A stretch of 64,000 nt of DNA, taken from NCBI RefSeq assembly GCF_000332115.1, contig NC_020156.1:3850633-3914632 (forward strand), read 5' to 3'. A model generated the notes under the pieces. The model did no database searches. It had not been told where the DNA came from and saw only the letters and a program-made list of their open reading frames with translations. The stretch comes from Nonlabens dokdonensis DSW-6 (GTDB taxonomy: Bacteria > Bacteroidota > Bacteroidia > Flavobacteriales > Flavobacteriaceae). Below are positions 27,301 through 35,300 of the stretch, one piece after another. Made by a program: the position numbers and the translations under genes. Within the stretch, counting starts at the first letter, position 1. Each line of letters starts with the position of its first letter.

Positions 27301-30300
27301 GTTTGATCACCACCTACAGAATGCATAAAGAACGACAATTCAGCCTCATCTGTTGCAGCAGAAAGGTCGATTGCTGGAGAAACCATAGATCTAGGACCAA
27401 CAGTTGTTCCAGATGTCTCAAAGAATACATATCTAGTTCCATCTGCCGGAGCGAAAGGACCGGTACCTGTAGATCCAGTTCCACCATTTGCGGCTGAACC
27501 ACCTGAGAAATCCCATTCACCATTTGCAGTACCAACAGCACCAGTCCATCCACCTGCACCGTTTTCAAAACCTTCTTCCCATGCAAATGCATTATCATTA
27601 TTAGGACAAGTTACTCCTTGAGGCGCACTAGGTAATGTAACAAAGGTTATAGGGTTTGAAGCAGGACTTGTATCATTAGGTCCACATACTGCAAAAATTC
27701 TAACTTCATATTGCGTAGTTGAAGTTAACATATCTAATACATAACTAGTATTAGTCATCACTCCAGTTCTTGTTCCTAAAGATCCCGCACCACCTGGTGT
27801 AAATCCAGGTGTTCCATACTCTACTATCCATTCTGTTTCAGTTCCTCCTGCTGTCCAAGACAACTCTACTGAATTCTCAGTAATATTTGCAGAAGTAACC
27901 AAACTAGGTTGCGGGCAATTAGGAATCTCTTCATAATTTACATCATCGATATACATAGCATCAAAGGTAGCAACAGGATTAAACTTAAATGCAATCCAAC
28001 CACCAGTGGTTGTCAAGCTAGTAAATTCTACAGTTTGTTCCACATACTGATCATCTGGTAGGTCAGCATTAGTAAATACTTGTACCGCAGTAAAAGTTGT
28101 AGCATCAGCTGGGTCTGTCATAGTTCCTACTTCAAGACCTCCTAAATCACGATCGTAAGCAAAGAAGCGTACTCTCTTAGTATTGTCAAGATCAGAAAAC
28201 TCTGGTAAAATGTAATACATTTCTGCAGTTGCACCAGTAGACTGGCTAGCCATATTTATGTGTTGACCACCTGAATTAGAAACTAAATCATCTACTTCTA
28301 CGATTGGTGCTGTTCCAGTACCACTTCCTACAATAAGATTACTATCACAATTGTTAAGACCACCCAATGGGTCACTATCATAATCCGTAAAATATGGAGC
28401 AGTTAACGCAGCACATCTAGTTGTAAAAGTAAATGGTCCTACCCAATTGCTAGTTCCACTTACTGCACATAATGATCTAACATAAAAATCATATTCTGTA
28501 TTCGGTAGTAAACCGCTTATAGGGTTTGTGCTGTTAGATGAAGTAGATTGAACACCTGCGGTGCTAGAACCTAAAACATACCCTTCAACATCATATTCAA
28601 ACTCCCAAATGGTAGCCATATCATTTTCAACCCATTCTAAATTAGCTGTAGTTGAACTAATAGCGGTAGCAGCAAGGTCGCTAACATTAGCACAATCAGG
28701 TGCAACGTCTACTCTTACATTATCAATCGCAATATCTGACTCGAAAGATGAACCTTTAGTCGCCTTCCAAATGATAGTGATCGTTTGACCATTATACGCA
28801 GATAAGTCTACAATAGATTCTAGATAAGGATCAGTATCAGCAACTTGTTGAGCTCCTGTAATTAACAGTACACTAGTTTCTACTCCAGCAGCTTGAACAA
28901 AAACTTCTAGTTGATCAATATCAGCACCAGTCATGTGATAATCAAATCTCAGTTCTGGAGCAGACAAAGGAGTCAAGTCTATAAGCGGAGATGTTAATTC
29001 TGCAATATCTGCAGTAGCTCCTGCACTACCTTCAGTATACATATAATTACCAGTGGTCACACTAGGAGCAGGACCAGTTGCAGTAGATCCTGTTAAGGTA
29101 GGAGGTGCTACTACCCAATTGTAGTTAGCAACACTTCCAGACCAACAGTTTTCCGCAACAAAACCATCAGCAGCGCCTGGGAAACCATTAGTTGTAGCAG
29201 TGAAATTCTCAAAATCCTCAAAGAATGGAGCAGCAAATGAAGAACATGCTGTTTGAAAAGATACAGGACCGGTCCATACAGACTCACCTGCTGTACCAGT
29301 ACAAACTGCTCTCACGTAAACATCATAATCTGTAAATGCTGTTAAACCAGACCATGTGTATGGATTACTTGTAGCAACTTGCTGCACTCCAGTTGTTGTA
29401 GCGTCTGGAGCAGGACTACCTGCGTCTTGGACTAGAACTTCAAAACTGGCAGTACCACCTACCGTATTATCGATCCATGATATATCTGCCGTTGTATCTG
29501 TAAAACTATCTACAGAAACATTTGTTGGTTCTGGACAAGCGGGAGATAGTTCGTAAGTAATATCATCTAAATAAATAGCATCAAAAGTAGCTACAGGATT
29601 AAATTTAAATGCTATAAAACCACCTGTAGTAGTAAGCGAATTAAAATATACAGATTTCTCTTCGTAAACATCATCTGCCATGTCAGCATCTGTTAATGTA
29701 ACGAGAGAAGTAAAAGTCATTGGATCCGTTGGGTCAGTTATAGTCCCTACTTCAAGTTCTCCATTATCTCTATCGTACACATTAAATCTCAACCTTTTAT
29801 CTGATGATAAATCGGAGAATTCTGGTAAGATGTAATAAAGTTCTGCCGAAGCACCTGCACTCTGACTAGCCATATTAATATGACGGCTACCTGAAAGTGC
29901 GATTAAATCATCAACTATGACTATAGGATCTGTAAACCCAGTTCCAATAACAATAGAATTATCACAAACAAATAATTCATCCACAGGAACTGTTTCATAA
30001 TCTGTAGTGTAGGTTACTGTAAAAGGAACACAGGCAGTTGAAAAGTTTACGGGACCAATCCAATCACTTTCCCCAGCCATTCCACCACACATCGTTCTTA
30101 CGTAAACTTCATAGCTCGTTGCAGGTGTGAGACTTGAATCTGTTATCATTGTTGTTGTTGCGGCTGTACCAGCAGCTGTTGGTATACCTGTACCAGGGGC
30201 TTGAATAACATATTCATAAGCACCTGCAGCAGTACCATTTGTATCATTAAAAGAAATATCAACGCTATTTGTTGTTATATTATCTACCATCAACATATCT

Positions 30301-32141
30301 GGATTACTACAAAATGCACCACAAGTTTCAATTCTCATTAAATCTACAGCGATATCACCTACAAAACCAGTCTCATTACCAGCTTCTTCAGTCGCAGTTA
30401 ATTGAATATAAACCGTAGAACTACCAAGTACAAAAGCTGGCATATCAGCTCCAACCAAAACAAAAGGATCTGCTTGATTTGCTTGTAACGGGCCTTGGTA
30501 AGCAAAAATACTAGTAAAAGGACCTGTAGGAGAAGTTCCTACTGATACATCAAAAAGTGTCAAATCACCACCAAACGAATGAAAATAAAATGAAAGTTCT
30601 GCCTCATCAGTAGCGTTAGTTAAATCTATTACTGGAGATACCATTGATCTAGGACCAACATTCGTTCCAGAGGTGTCAAAAAACACATAACCGGTTCCTA
30701 CTTCTGGACCTAATGGACCAGTACCTGTTGATCCTGTACCTCCAGTTCCAGTGAAGTCCCAATTTCCATTAACTGTTCCAGTATCACCTGTCCATGTAAC
30801 GGTTCCAGAATCAAATCCATCATCCCAAGCAAACGCACTATCATTATTGGGACAAGTTACTCCGTCCGGAGCACTAGGTAATGTGACAAAAGTAGCATTC
30901 ACCCATTGACTCAAATCATTTGTAGACGCATCACAAATAGCTCTTACGTACACGTCGTAGGCTGTCGCAGAAGGTAAAGACGTTAAATTTAGAGCTGTAG
31001 TTGTTTGCGTGGTACCTTGTGCTGGAATTCCTTGACCAGTACCTGGAGTTGTAATGACACCAGCTAACGCATAATCTACTTCCCATTCTGTTTCAGCACC
31101 GCCAGCTGCCCAAGATATATCAAGAGTGGAGTCTGTTGCTGCAGCAGTTAATCCAGAAATTTCTGGACAAGAAATACTTGTACATGCATTGTAAGGTCCA
31201 CCCCAAAGACTAAAGTCTCCCATTCCACAATCATACCTAACATAAAAGCTATAACAAGTGTCTGACATTAAACCATCGATCAATGCAAAATTTCCAAACG
31301 ACCCAGACTCTGTAAAACCACCAGGTGCACCTTGTACGTAGCCATCTAATCCATAATTCACTTCATAATTTGTACTTGTATTTCCATTAGCATCCCATGT
31401 AAACTGCACTTCAAAAGCAGATTGAGTAATAGGAGCAAAATTTGAAGGAGAAGGACAAGATTCGGCAGTTGTAAAAGTAATAGGTCCAGCAGAGGCACTC
31501 AAATCGGTTCCAGGAACGCATACCGCACGTACATATATATCATAGGTAGTGACACTACTCAAATTCATCAAGGTAAATGGATTTGTCGGAGCTGGAACTA
31601 TAACTCCACCATTGCCTACAGTATAAGGGCTAATTCCATATTCAATTTCCCATTCAGTTTCAGCACCACCGTTAGTCCAAGCAATATCTGCTTCATTAGC
31701 TGTAACACTTGAGACTACAATATTAGTAACTACAGGACAAGTAGGACAAGAAGCATTTCCTGAAAAAATATTCATCTGATCTGTCTGAGCTAATGGAGAT
31801 TCATAAACTAAAAGACCTTCTGAGTCTAATAATCTAAATCCACCATCACCAGGAAATTCAGGTGAACGATAGTCGATTACAATGGTCGACATATCATTTA
31901 CCGTAATCGGATAAACCTCAGTATTATCCATATTAGGAGTACCTGGGTTTGTAATCACATAAGTACTGGTTACACCATCTACTGTGACATCAACACCAGT
32001 GTTACGAGCGAGGTTTGCACCACTATCCCAATCATTACCAAAAAAATCTGTTAACTCTAACTGATAATTACACTGGGCGTGCGTTTCAACTGTCAGGATT
32101 AAACAAAACATGGCAATTAAAAAAACATAAATTTGTTTCAT
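24336..32141 (-). CDS. Giant T9SS cargo protein: Fn3, MAM-like and unnamed modules
   Basis: A 2601-residue secreted protein with a signal peptide (MKQIYVFLIAMFCLILTVET, HAQ) and a C-terminal T9SS type A sorting domain (about 2525-2601, FSYYPNPTNDVVSFNG, ending GMYLIEVASGEQ). The N-terminal module (24-130, with LTDFFGNDWDSG) is shared with the neighbouring giant protein. Then come about ten fibronectin type III repeats with the phrase GGTETEWIVEYG and YEVYVR. Three MAM-like domains lie near residues 427-610, 1511-1694 and 2050-2237, with a fourth, divergent one near 967-1150. Three unnamed modules (about 704-870, 1244-1407, 1784-1950; YDRDLGGLEVG) alternate with them. A block of MAM-Fn3-module-Fn3 recurs every 1.63 kb. 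Likely a surface adhesin; the ligand is unknown. Confidence 0.9.
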   Translation of the reverse strand: MKQIYVFLIAMFCLILTVETHAQCNYQLELTDFFGNDWDSGANLARNTGVDVTVDGVTSTYVITNPGTPNMDNTEVYPITVNDMSTIVIDYRSPEFPGDGGFRLLDSEGLLVYESPLAQTDQMNIFSGNASCPTCPVVTNIVVSSVTANEADIAWTNGGAETEWEIEYGISPYTVGNGGVIVPAPTNPFTLMNLSSVTTYDIYVRAVCVPGTDLSASAGPITFTTAESCPSPSNFAPITQSAFEVQFTWDANGNTSTNYEVNYGLDGYVQGAPGGFTESGSFGNFALIDGLMSDTCYSFYVRYDCGMGDFSLWGGPYNACTSISCPEISGLTAAATDSTLDISWAAGGAETEWEVDYALAGVITTPGTGQGIPAQGTTQTTTALNLTSLPSATAYDVYVRAICDASTNDLSQWVNATFVTLPSAPDGVTCPNNDSAFAWDDGFDSGTVTWTGDTGTVNGNWDFTGTGGTGSTGTGPLGPEVGTGYVFFDTSGTNVGPRSMVSPVIDLTNATDEAELSFYFHSFGGDLTLFDVSVGTSPTGPFTSIFAYQGPLQANQADPFVLVGADMPAFVLGSSTVYIQLTATEEAGNETGFVGDIAVDLMRIETCGAFCSNPDMLMVDNITTNSVDISFNDTNGTAAGAYEYVIQAPGTGIPTAAGTAATTTMITDSSLTPATSYEVYVRTMCGGMAGESDWIGPVNFSTACVPFTVTYTTDYETVPVDELFVCDNSIVIGTGFTDPIVIVDDLIALSGSRHINMASQSAGASAELYYILPEFSDLSSDKRLRFNVYDRDNGELEVGTITDPTDPMTFTSLVTLTDADMADDVYEEKSVYFNSLTTTGGFIAFKFNPVATFDAIYLDDITYELSPACPEPTNVSVDSFTDTTADISWIDNTVGGTASFEVLVQDAGSPAPDATTTGVQQVATSNPYTWSGLTAFTDYDVYVRAVCTGTAGESVWTGPVSFQTACSSFAAPFFEDFENFTATTNGFPGAADGFVAENCWSGSVANYNWVVAPPTLTGSTATGPAPSVTTGNYMYTEGSAGATADIAELTSPLIDLTPLSAPELRFDYHMTGADIDQLEVFVQAAGVETSVLLITGAQQVADTDPYLESIVDLSAYNGQTITIIWKATKGSSFESDIAIDNVRVDVAPDCANVSDLAATAISSTTANLEWVENDMATIWEFEYDVEGYVLGSSTAGVQSTSSNSTNPISGLLPNTEYDFYVRSLCAVSGTSNWVGPFTFTTRCAALTAPYFTDYDSDPLGGLNNCDSNLIVGSGTGTAPIVEVDDLVSNSGGQHINMASQSTGATAEMYYILPEFSDLDNTKRVRFFAYDRDLGGLEVGTMTDPADATTFTAVQVFTNADLPDDQYVEQTVEFTSLTTTGGWIAFKFNPVATFDAMYIDDVNYEEIPNCPQPSLVTSANITENSVELSWTAGGTETEWIVEYGTPGFTPGGAGSLGTRTGVMTNTSYVLDMLTSTTQYEVRIFAVCGPNDTSPASNPITFVTLPSAPQGVTCPNNDNAFAWEEGFENGAGGWTGAVGTANGEWDFSGGSAANGGTGSTGTGPFAPADGTRYVFFETSGTTVGPRSMVSPAIDLSAATDEAELSFFMHSVGGDQTIFEVGVGTSPTGPFTNVFTYIGPLQSAQADPYALVGASLPASVLGSATVHIQITATEEPGNETGFVGDIALDLMRIETCGNYCSNPDSFAVANLGPNGGDFSFNDTLGTPSGSYEYVLQPDGTGVPTAAGTPLTTTSFTDNTLTPATSYEVYYRTICGPMTNSDWVGPFQFITPCLPFTAPYFTDFENDPLNGLFVCDNAIIDNATVGTPLVQVDDLIANSGSQHMYLTSSSDASVGLYYVMPEFSDLNNTKRVRFFAYDRDFGGLEVGVMSDPNDITTFNLIQTFTNADLPDDQYAEQTVNFTSLTTTGGHIAFRFVQAGTFDAMFLDDINYEEIPSCPNPNGLSVNSIGDDNLDLSWNPGNTETEWIVEYATPDFATGTPVQVTGVTSNTNYILNNLTPNTPYQVRVFAVCNPMDISPSTNPVTTRTFPLGPQGVSCTTGAPGYIWEDSFENGIGGWTGDVGTANGQWDFTGGSAANGGTGSTGTGPFAPADGSRYVFFESSGGINGTPVVSSMVSPPIDLTMGANDELELSFFFHSFGGDQTIFEVGYGTSATGPFTNVFTYVGSLQTAQTDPYAQLGAMLPSTLIGQTIYIQITATEEPGGEGGFVGDIALDLMRIQTCGTFCSAPSGVSVSAIGSDTATIGWTENGNATVWEVAVQAAGTGVPTGNGTSTTNNPYTDSTLMPATDYEVYVRADCGGGFFSDWTSVETFSTLCAPFVAPYGSITGTPGNDFSTFPGACWEEGDNTDIATGPNGVDGDWINDDFGNDPSSTFGQAARVNIWNLGGANDWLVSPEIDLGTNPSTMLTASFDIALTAFDATTVENFGSDDEVQFLITVDNGVTWTNIATYNSASNVSNVGQQETFPLSAYSGIVRFAFWSTNGTVADGNDVDFFVDNFTVDGTVGVDDSETLEFSYYPNPTNDVVSFNGQQVIDGITVRNLLGQQLFVTKPNATSTTIDLSAFPSGMYLIEVASGEQSKVVKVMRN

Positions 32142-32207
32142 AATAAAGTTTTAAAAAATTGTTTTGAAAGCTATGAAAATAAGAATAATTTAAGTTCTGA
32201 GCATAGT

Positions 32208-32215
32208 CAAAGTTA
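32208..32215 (-). promoter_or_regulatory. Possible -7 box (TAACTTTG) of the 2601-residue gene
   Basis: Matches TAnnTTTG about 67 bases upstream of the start codon at 32141; no -33 match is seen. Confidence 0.3.
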
Positions 32216-32246
32216 ATTATTCGTTAACTGGTAATATTTAAGGATT

Positions 32247-32280
32247 AAAAAAAAAGGATCACAATAATGTGATCCTTTTT
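32247..32280 (-). terminator. Rho-independent terminator of the 1940-residue gene
   Basis: Perfect 13-base stem AAAAAGGATCACA (32251-32263) with TGTGATCCTTTTT (32268-32280), four-base loop, and an A run that gives the T tract on the minus strand. It is 23 bases beyond the stop at 32304. Confidence 0.88.
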
Positions 32281-32303
32281 AATAGAAAGAGTTGTGACAA
32301 AAT

Positions 32304-35300
32304 TTATTCCTTAATAAACCTCACCGATTTTTTGTTTTCTCCACTTTGAATGTTCAATATATACACTCCAGATGGTAAATCCTGTACATTAATTTGTGGA
32401 GCATCAGTAATAACATTTTCCATTACGGATTGTCCTAACAAATTAAATACAGTCAATTTATTAATGACCACGTCAGCTCTTACAAATAGAGTTTGAGCCA
32501 CTGGGTTAGGATAGATTACTAATTCCGCTTTCGCGAAAGCGTCATCATTACTAGCCGTACTGTCAATGGTAAAATTGTCGATAAAAAAGTCGACATCTTC
32601 AGTATCTGCAACTGTCCCTCTTGAAGACCAAAAAGCCATTTGGACAACGCCTGAATAAGCAGCTAAATCTACAACCTCTTGTTGTCCGGTATGACTTACA
32701 GCGCTAGCAGCATTCCAAGTAATCAAATTATTCCAAGTTGAACCGCCATCGCTTGTTATTAACATTTGAATTTCATCATCACTTCCAAAATTAGAAGCAT
32801 TAGGACCTGCGAATTCAGTCAATGCAACATTAAAAGTTGCTCTATAACCGTGACTAGTTGCTCCTAAATCAAAAGAAGGTGAAACTAACCAATCGTTGTG
32901 AACGGAAGCATCATCATATAGATTAATCTTAGCAGACATGGTATTTACATGAGGAGTCGTATTTGCCCAATCATCAGAAGTCCAAGCACCATTATTACCA
33001 TTAGGACCAGTAACAATATCGGTATCATTACCTTCACTCCAACAGTTTCCTGGGAAAGTAGAAAAATCATTACCAGGTGTTGTAGCGGTACCATAAGGTA
33101 AACTGAATACATCACAAGGAGTCGAGAAAGTAAGAGGCCCTTCCCAATCTGAGAAATCACCCATTCCACAATCAGATCTTACGTAAACATCATAAGTTGT
33201 TTCTGAAGATAATCCTGAAAGAACTTGCGGATTTGTTGCTGTCAAATTCTCAAAAATAGCACCTGCCGTACCTTGTGCAACCCCAGTAGGTTGTACCTCA
33301 ACTTGCCAAACAGTAGCACTTCCTGTCTCATTCCATGAAAAATTAGCCGACGTAGGTTGAACCATATCAACTGCAAGCATATCCGGTTTAGGACATGATG
33401 GTCTATCTTCAAAATTCACATCGTCTATATACATTCTCCATCCATCAATAGAAGATGGAGGTATTCTAAAGGCCACATTTACATTACCGGTATAAGCGGA
33501 AAGATCAATCACCTGCTCCATATAAGTGGTATTGCTGTATTGAGCAGCAGGTAATAATGTTACCGTAAAATCTGCTGCTCCAGCACCAGTAGTTGACAGT
33601 AAGACTTCCATATTATTAGGCTCAAATGAACTTTGAACTCTATACTGATATCTTAATTGTTGATTACCAGTTAATGTAATCGTTGGAGATACTAAGTAAT
33701 CGTCATCACTACCTCCATTGAAGTCAGTATTAATAACAGCTACTTGATCACCTTCAAAAGGATTTTGAGCATAATTTAGATCCCACGCATCACCATCACC
33801 ATTAGCATCAATAACAGACCAACAGTTCTCTGTAGTACTTGCAGAGTTAAAACCTTCTTGGTAAGGAGAAGGAATAGGATCACATTGCGTATTAAAAACA
33901 GCAGCAGCCGAAAGAACGCTTGGATCTCCAGAACAATCAAAGGATACGTATGCTTCATAACAAGTTCCAGAAACTAATCCTGAAATATTAAAAGGATTAG
34001 AAGTGGCGGTAACTGTAACCGCATTAGGATCCATAGTTCCAGGCACAAAACCACAAGGACCATACTCAATCGTTACTCCAGTAGCAAGTGGCTCAGCTGC
34101 CCAACTAATGTCTGCTGAGTTTGCTTGCACTGCGCTCGCAGCTACCATTAAAGGATCTGGACACGTTGGGATATCTTCTACAACTACATCATCGATATAT
34201 ACTCTCCATCCATCAAGTGCAGTAGGAGGAATTCTCCAAGCAATATAAACTGGACCTGAAAATGCAGATAAATCAATCGTTTGTTCCATATATGAAGTAT
34301 TGGCATACTGAGCAACTGGTAATAGAACGTTAGTAAAATCTGCTGGAGCTAAACCTGTAGTTGACAACAATACTTCCATGTTATTAGGTTCAAAAGAACT
34401 TTGAACACGATATTGATAAATCAATCTTTGACCTGCTGCAGTAAGATTTATTTGAGGAGAGATTAAATAATCATCATCCACACCACCATTAAAATCGGTA
34501 TTAATTGCAGCTGACTGATCACCTTCAAATGCATTAAATGCATAATCTAGATCCCACTGATCGCCGTCTCCATTTTCATCCAATACTGTCCAACATTGTT
34601 GTGTAGTACTATTTGCATTAAAGCCTTCTTGAAATGGTACGTCAAATGCAAGACATTGAGTACAAAAATTACCAGCTGCTGACCATGGACTAAATCCTGA
34701 AGTAGGACAAGCAGATCTTACATAATAATCGTAACATAATCCTGGAGTCAATCCTGTTAATGTAAATGGATTAGAACTCGCGGCAACTAAAGTTCCCGAC
34801 CCTAAAACAAATCCAGGAGCGCCGTACTCTATTTCCCAACTAGTCGCCGTTCCACGTTCTGTAAACCCAATATCAATAGTTGTAGTTGTAGCAGCAGTTG
34901 CTGTTAACATAACAGGTTCATCACAAGCTGGTGTCACCTCAAATCGAACATTATCAATGTACATTCTCCATCCATCTGTTGTTGTTGTAGGTATTCTCCA
35001 TGCTACGTAAACATCTCCCGTGTATGCTGATAAGTCGATGATCTCTTCCATGTAAGTTGTGTTAGAGTAAGTTGCCACTGGTAAGAGAACAGTTGTAAAA
35101 TCAGCAACTGAATTACCTGTTGTAGAAATCAACACTTCCATATCATCTGGCTCTCCAGCACTTTGCACTCTATAATCATATCTCAATCGATCTACACCTG
35201 TAAGAGTTATAGCTGGAGAAATAAGATAATCATCGTTATTTCCTCCATTAAAATCTGTGTTTATGGCGGCCACTTCATCTCCTTCACTTGTATTGAAACC

